Of a DNA stretch of 64,000 nucleotides, positions 48,841 to 64,000 are shown piece by piece. Position numbers and translations under genes: made by a program. How positions within the stretch are numbered: the stretch's first letter is position 1; each line of letters begins with the position of its first letter. The notes under the pieces were generated by a model. The model saw nothing but the letters and a program-made list of their open reading frames with translations. It was not told the origin of the DNA and made no database searches. The DNA is from Solea solea (lineage: Eukaryota; Chordata; Actinopteri; Pleuronectiformes; Soleidae), in assembly GCF_958295425.1 (NCBI RefSeq), contig NC_081136.1, positions 21,706,890-21,770,889 of the forward strand, read 5' to 3'.

Positions 48841-49629
48841 CCACATGTCAGTGACCCAAGGGTCACAATGGATGTTTGAACTCAAATTATGTATAGAAGA
48901 ACATTTTTTTTTTTAAATCAACCTTATATTGATGTTGTTTTTGATCATGTTGTCTCTATATTTGTGCTGCAATTGACAGTCACAGGTGAGCATGAGAGTT
49001 ACTAGTACTGACGCAGAATGTGCCATCGCCGATGCTGTGATCCGAGGATAAATTGTCTTCACTATAAATCAAGTGTCCTATTACCCTAAGTAGAGTCTGT
49101 AAATGTGTGCTTGACCCTGAGCCTGGTAGTAGAAAAAACAAAATATTTTCTAAGAAACCTCATATTTCTTTTCATTTTCTGTTCATCTGTCTGGAAGATC
49201 AGAGGTCACACTGGCAAAGTTTCTCCTTGTTTATCGCTCGACTCTTTCCTGACTTGGGCAGCCTTATTTATACCCTACAGCATGTGCAAAGGTGTCACCC
49301 CCCAACAGACTACCCAAGTTCATGTCTTGGGCAACAGGTGTCCAAGAAGATTCTTCTGATCCAGAGTTCCCTCATGGTAATACAGATGTTTAAATTGAGG
49401 ATAATGGTGAATTCAAAAAACAATACCAAATTAACTTATTTTGTGTATAGATATGTAAATAATTACGTAGAAATAATATGAAAAATGTACAGGATAACAA
49501 GTAGACGGTAAGAAATACAAAAGTATCCCAGCTCTGTCTTTTGCATAGCTAAACAGCTATTCAATGTATTACCTGTTCATCTTAGAAGAGAAATTCCCCT
49601 TAACTTTTTCTTTTCCTTTCTTTTCCCAG

Positions 49630-49662
49630 TGGAGGATTATGGGATTTTAAGCAGCCTAAGCA
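49630..49662 (+). other. Possible alternative terminal exon of the ZP gene
   Basis: A strong polypyrimidine acceptor (CTTTCTTTTCCCAG) precedes a short run ending AAGCAA|GTAAGTC. If the last ZP exon used its internal donor (48439, TCA|GTGAGT), the message would join here and stop after six further codons (WRIMGF). Only splice signals support it. Confidence 0.25.
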
Positions 49663-50068
49663 AGTAAGTCGTTTTGAATTTGGCCTAATGTTCTTTGGCC
49701 TTGGTTCTTCCCTTTAGGCCTTTTACTTTAGCAACTCATCCTTCTGTATGAAATGAAACAAAAACAGTTGAATCTCTAACATGCGTTCAGCAGTATAATA
49801 CTTTTTTTTTTATTTATTTTTTTTTTAACATTTCCTGTCCCTAGAAGTCAAGAAATGCTGGTGAGGAATGCTCTTTCAACTTTGCTTAGTCACAAAGTGT
49901 GTGTTTTATGTTTTATACATGCATCTCAATAACTCACTGAACAAGAGTTGTTTCCCATACCATTCATTGCTGTTTCAGCAGGATGTCTGCCAAATACTTA
50001 GACTTTTCAAATTAAAAGCTCTTGTTAGCTCAAAATATTGTAGCTAACAATGAAGTATTGTACTTTGT

Positions 50069-50089
50069 ACCCCCCCCCCCCCCCCCCCC
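50069..50089. repeat. Poly-C then poly-A homopolymer tract
   Basis: About 20 consecutive C followed by A residues. Tracts like this are often miscounted in assemblies. Confidence 0.9.
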
Positions 50090-50283
50090 AAAAAAAATAC
50101 TGCACCTACAAATGATGGTGTCAAACTGAAAGTGTGACAAAACAATTGACGTCAGTGCATTCATATCAACATTGCCCAAGCTGCACTCTGATAATGCAAA
50201 TAAATAAGGCCCATCAACATCTATTTAGTCTTACGTGCCAGTGTTATTTGCATCATCTTTAAAACGTCCCCTTTCATGCCGCA

Positions 50284-50370
50284 GTGTGGCGCTGTAGGAG
50301 TGCCTTCACGGGCCACGAAGAAAAACGAGGAAAAACAGGCAGCACAACGTCACTTCCGCTTGTCCCCAAA
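50284..50370 (+). promoter_or_regulatory. krr1 5' UTR / promoter-proximal region
   Basis: CpG-rich sequence before the krr1 start with CAACGTCACTTCCGCTTG at about 50344-50361, containing a CACTTCCG ETS-like site typical of housekeeping promoters. The transcription start is not determined. Confidence 0.4.
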
Positions 50371-59616
<9,246 letters not shown>

Positions 59617-59959
59617 CCTCGCTGCTGTTTGCTAGACAGAGTAAGGACTCGGTAAAGACGTCATGTCAGACATGTTTGGATGTGCTTGCCTCAAAAAAAG
59701 TTCAAATACAAACTGACAATTGTTTTTTTTTTTTTATCAAACTACATTTCTGCTTTGAGGAATTGTTTATTCTTGTATATTTCTTTCTGTGGAGACCAGG
59801 TGTGTTAAAGAGCAAAAGATTTCCCTCTTGTTGTCGTCATTGTTGTCCAGATTATGTACGGTCAGTATTTATATATTGAATAGTGTATATTTTTCTCTCT
59901 AATAATGATTGATGTGTGTTCAGGAGGCAATGTGTAGTTTTTGTAATCTGCTGTTTTAT

Positions 59960-59965
59960 ATTAAA
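59960..59965 (+). terminator. Candidate krr1 polyadenylation signal
   Basis: ATTAAA 344 bases after the stop codon. It is the first reasonable signal, but the cleavage site is not known. Confidence 0.35.
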
Positions 59966-60361
59966 AATATCAGGGTTCCCACACGTCCTTGAAGTGCGTG
60001 AAAGTTTGTTAACAATGAGTGAGTAACGTTAAGCAAGAGAAAGCAAATACTGCGTGATGCCTGGGAAATGCAAATTCCAAGATCTCTGGCTCACCAAACA
60101 AAATTTCCAAGATCCCAAGAACAATCATTTGGCCAGATGCCGAGTGGATAAAAAATAAAAGTGGATGCCATGGGCAAAGCGGCTCTTACAAGTTGCCCTC
60201 CCATCTTTAGCTGTGTCAGCACATTCAGTCCGTGAATCCTGGATAGTCCTTGACAAAGTCCTTGAATTTGATGTCAACCAAGGTGTGGGAACCCTGATAT
60301 ATGATTTGGGACAACAAAAAATGTCAATCGCTAAAAACCTAACATCATCATCGGTGGGGTT

Positions 60362-63200
60362 CTACTCATAGCAGAAGACATCAGGGTAGAAGTAATGGAC
60401 TGCATATGCAGCGATGAAGGTGAGGATGAGGGCAACAGGCCGAACAACAAGAATAGACATAAAGTTGGAGTCAGGCGCAGCCAGAGCAGGATCCCAGTCT
60501 GGACTCCAGTTGTAGCCTGGAAACACAGATGATGGAGGCAGTGGTTTTCAGAGGAGTTAATACTGTTTCGTCTGTGATATATAGAAATAAAACTTTTTAA
60601 AGATGGAAATTGCCCTCATTGCCCCACATCTATCATGACCAAATGTGTGGTTAATGTACAGCCATATCTGTAACGCCTTATATCATTTTTAATTGGTAAA
60701 CTAATTATTTCTGAGACATTTGGTAAATTACAACTTCCCTTTTAAGCATGTAAATTTTTTAAGCATATACACATAAATCTTATCTAAAGGTTTGGGTAAA
60801 TGCAGCAAATTTGTTTGGGGAGAATTTCTCCCACAACCCATCTATGGATCCTGACCCAGTGTTTCTGATACATACAGTAAATGTTATTATTGTATTGTCA
60901 CTTACTTTTCGGCGAATCTTGCTCTTTGTTACCTGCGGAGACATTAAAAGTGGCATTTCATGGTTTTTGAAGTGTGGTTGTATGAGGTTCCGAGTTCCAT
61001 TTACATCGGAACATGGAAGTCAGAACACTGTTACGGTTGAGGAAAAAAACAAGGACACACGAGTCTGGTGCTAGCCATTGTTAGCAATACCAGTATTAGC
61101 AACGCGTCTACGGTTGGTAATTTTATAGTACTGTGTGTACGACTGATTTATTGTTGGATAAATACGACAGGAATGCTTTTGGTGGTAAAAGCATTCCTGA
61201 GCCTGAGCTATGCACATCCTCTGTGCCAAGAGCCAGCATGACAGACAAGATTCTAGAGGGAATTTTAGCCACTTTACAAAAAGCTTACCTCCTAATATCT
61301 ACAGTTACTTATGTGTATATTTTAAAAATATATTTACACTTTTATTTCATTATTAGACGGCCTTTTTTTTTTTTTTTAAACTGTAAACCAAAGTTTGTGT
61401 CGCAAACTGCTCACTCCCTGCACCAAACGCCATAGCGAAAATCTGCACAGGAGTTGTTAAACCACTGCCGCCTCCACCTGTAAGTTCAAATGTGTTATTT
61501 TGTGACTTCTGTATCTGAAATGCATTCTTTATTATTCAAATAAGTTACCCACACTTACCAAAGAGGCACCAGCAGCATGTAATACACTGATTTAATCTAT
61601 GGACCTTAGTGAAGGAGAGTGAACGATGTACAAACTTAAGTTTCCGGCAAGATAAAGTCATTCTTGTGATGTCGGCTTAAACCCCCTCCAGTATTTGGTC
61701 CAATCCTACTGAGTTTAAAGCCTTCCTAAAGCATTAATTGTGTTTTGTCATCTTAATGCCTCAAGACCTATATCCTCTTTACTAAATATCTAAATAAATA
61801 TGTCAGCTTAGTCACACCACTGGTGTTCATTTCCTGTGATGGCAAAAAAAACTGACCACCATAGGAAATGAACTGGGTCAAGTGAAAGTACTTTTTATAT
61901 TGTAGACTTAAGCAGTTGTAGATGTTATTAGGTGAGCCTTCAAGTACAATCATTCCTAGATCCCATGACTGTTTACACAGGTCACTTCAAAGCAGGATAT
62001 GAAACTTTAATGTGAGTGAAAATAGTTAAAAACACTATAAAATGAAACGTTTAATGGTTTTATGACAAAGTACAATAACAGGAGTGTCTTCATATTAAAA
62101 ACCTGACTAATAAATACTCACAGCAGAGCTTGTTCCCACACGAGACTTTACATCCAGAGGTGGTTTGATTTCCAGATTCAAACGGTCGCATTCCATTCAT
62201 GTTGCCCCTGTGCATGCATAATTATTTCTGTTAGATGTCTCTTGCACTGTACAGAAGGCAGTAGATGTTCATGCACTCGTCAGTCGTGACCAAACCAACC
62301 TAAGCTTTCTATATGAGGACCCACTGTTAAAGATGGCAATCACAACATAAGTCTTAACTCATTGTGGATAAGTTTTACCCTCATGCACCTTTAAAAAAAA
62401 ACTCTCTTCACCTCAAATTCAAAAAATGCTTTTTAAAAACACTGCCCCCTGCTGAAAATAAAATAAGTTTAGAATGGATTACAATGTGTACATTTTATGT
62501 CCTTGAGGTGACGAATGTAACAATTTTTTCCATACAGTGTATTATAGACATGTCGTAAAACAGGTTGGATTTTAAAATATCACAGAGAATGCTATCACAT
62601 TTTATGCCATGTGCACTAACAACCAAAACTATCAATAAATAAGATGAGAAAGCATCAAATGGAACCCGTTGCATGAGGTTTAACTCAAAACACTCATCAG
62701 TGGAGGATACATCAATGTTTTGTTGACCCTCAGTTCTTTGTGGATGTGTTGAACTCACCGTGGAGCGTAGTTGCAGACAAAAATAACCCCATCTCTGCTG
62801 TTAAAGTGAGCAACGCCATTTGGGCACAGCTGGACGGCACAGCCCACCTTGTAGCTGCTGTCCCACACAACCTGTAGGCAAGGGTCAAATATATGTGAAG
62901 ACCCCCATTTGATGTGGTACAGTATTATGGACAAAAAGAGGGGAAACATACCTGTGTGTAGTGTGTACACATGTTACTGCAGGTGTTCTGCTGGTAGTCG
63001 TAGTACGCCTTCTCATCCTCCCAGCTTTTCATTGCTGTCTTCACATTGAAGGACGATGGTGGGTATCCTGTCCAGATGTTCTCCCCCACTGAGGAGAAGG
63101 TGGGGTGCACACGCTGGGCATCGTCGAGGTAGATGTTGTGTTTGAACACGCATTGCTTTGCCCACGCTCTGGCAGTGATGGCCAAGCCCGCGTCCCATGA
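60362..63200 (-). CDS. glipr1: GLIPR1-type CAP superfamily protein (5' exon outside window)
   Basis: Four exons on the - strand join in phase: 63200-62952, 62871-62759, 62207-62122, 60516-60362 (stop at 60362-60364), about 200 residues. The CAP domain is clear: WDAGLAITARAWAKQCVFKHN, VGENIWTG, SWEDEKAYYDY, the CAP1 motif HYTQVVWDSS across an exon junction, VGCAVQLCP and the CAP2-type FVCNYAPRGN. A Cys-containing linker (GCKVSCGNKLC) and a C-terminal hydrophobic helix (SILVVRPVALILTFIAAYAV) indicate a membrane-anchored form like GLIPR1. Mature CAP proteins are secretory or membrane proteins whose molecular role is not settled. The N-terminal exon with signal peptide and the first CAP helix is not present up to 64000. 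It is adjacent to and convergent with krr1, as in mammals, which supports glipr1 over other CAP genes. Confidence 0.88.
60780..60850. repeat. Dispersed repeat fragment
   Basis: CAGCAAATTTGTTTGGGGAG followed by GATCCTGACCCAGTGTTTC parallels 33048-33110 (CAGCAAATTTGTTTGGGACC, GTCCTGACCCATACTTTGG). The family is unknown. Confidence 0.5.
61169..61198. repeat. Short perfect hairpin
   Basis: AGGAATGCTTTT and AAAAGCATTCCT are separated by six bases, in a glipr1 intron. Confidence 0.8.
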
Positions 63201-64000
63201 CTGGACGAACAAAGAGAAAGAAAGCATGACGCTGCTGTTCTTTACACTGAGCAGCTCTTTTTTTCCTCCTGTTTTTCCAAGTCAAAAATATCAATTGAAA
63301 TAATCTGCATCAGGGGTCAAACTCAAATGACCTGGGGGCCAATGAGTGTTGAGTCTGGGGGGCGTCTAGAGGAAAAATATTTGAGGGAAAAAAGCTGTTC
63401 AGTAGGGGTGGGCCTTTAAGTGATAATATAATATTCTAACGTGTATAGTTTGATTTGACTTTTTTAGCACACAAATGTAGTCGCACACCAAAGCACCAAA
63501 CACACTAGTTTTGTTGCTTGTGCTTGCTGGTAAAGTCAATAAATATTTCTCTGTCCATTCGCTCTGGAACTGACAATTTTGCATTGCTTTAGCTAGCTTT
63601 TTTTTTTTTTTGGGGCCCCCCTTTGGAGTAAGAAATTTCTCAGGGCCCCCCCAATCTCACGAAATTGTAACAATGTGTCAACTATAGTATTTATTGAATC
63701 AATATTAGAACAAACGTTTCACTTTACTTTCAATAATGTGCAAATAAAATTTTTTGCTTTATCAATACAAATAACCTCAATATTGCTTTGTGAAAAAGCA
63801 ATTTTCAAACAAAAATATGAAATGTGCAATTATAACTATAATAGTGTAATTTTTATAAACAATAAATACATTTGGATAACAAAGAATACTTAACCAATAT
63901 CAATAATTTTCTGTGCAAATAAATTTTTTTTAGTTTTAACAATACAAATGCTGTCCCCTACCAATGTTTTGAGACACAACATACAGTGAGGTCTTTGGTG
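63201..64000. other. glipr1 intron with repeat debris
   Basis: A pyrimidine-rich acceptor (CTCTTTGTTCGTCCAG on the - strand) is at its start. It carries a fragment near 63313-63370 related (inverted) to 4558-4626, and a short block GGGGCCCCCCTTTGGAGTAAG at about 63612-63650. No exon is seen, so the 5' exon lies farther out. Confidence 0.45.

Noticed and set aside
60165..60371. + strand frame overlapping the glipr1 terminal exon
   Set aside because: Antisense shadow with no domain. The - strand exon is clearly the coding one.

Overview
The window looks like teleost fish nuclear DNA. It has split genes with GT/AG introns, an intact eukaryotic tRNA gene and many fish-type transposons: several Tc1-like, hAT and Harbinger-like elements, L2/CR1-, RTE- and I-type LINE remains, and tRNA-derived SINEs. 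Codons and splice sites were read by eye, with no alignment to databases.

Four protein genes can be supported. (1) 6775-16262, + strand: a large, mostly disordered, probably nuclear protein encoded by one very long exon and two tiny 3' exons. I do not recognise it with confidence. Its long exon is broken by a Tc1-like transposon (10777-12106) and by a one-base frameshift just before it (about 10679). (2) 30491-48496, + strand: a multi-exon membrane glycoprotein with fibronectin-III-like modules, a SEA-like module, EGF, ZP domain, furin site and transmembrane helix, resembling uromodulin-like 1. (3) 50371-59616, + strand: krr1, complete in ten exons and 381 codons. (4) 60362-63200, - strand: the 3' four exons of a glipr1-type CAP-domain gene, whose 5' exon(s) are beyond the window. 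Genes 3 and 4 are convergent, the arrangement also known for KRR1 and GLIPR1 in mammals.

Layout: 1-6452 is a transposon graveyard, with a Harbinger-like terminal repeat pair at 663 and 6452 and a hAT at 4700-5888 inside it. 6690-16262 is gene 1. 16698-17045 is a SINE with a perfect 13-bp target duplication. 17434-19658 is a dead L2/CR1-type LINE. 20634-21607 is a hAT with a perfect 8-bp target duplication. 22000-29300 is repeat-rich: RTE remnant, an LTR-like piece, a 1.1-kb inverted-repeat element and an I/Nimb-type LINE. 29666-29737 is a tRNA-Gln gene. 30491-48496 is the ZP gene, with introns carrying a LINE fragment, a 44-bp hairpin, a Tc1 element with a Harbinger-type MITE nested inside it, and a second Tc1-like element. 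50371-63200 is krr1-glipr1.

The genes do not form a pathway: krr1 serves ribosome biogenesis, glipr1 is a membrane or secreted CAP protein, and the ZP gene is an extracellular matrix or membrane glycoprotein. No new defence or metabolic system is evident. The most notable observations are the transposon-split, frameshifted exon of gene 1, the ZP gene's stop codon lying inside its polyadenylation signal, and several nested transposons with clear insertion footprints.
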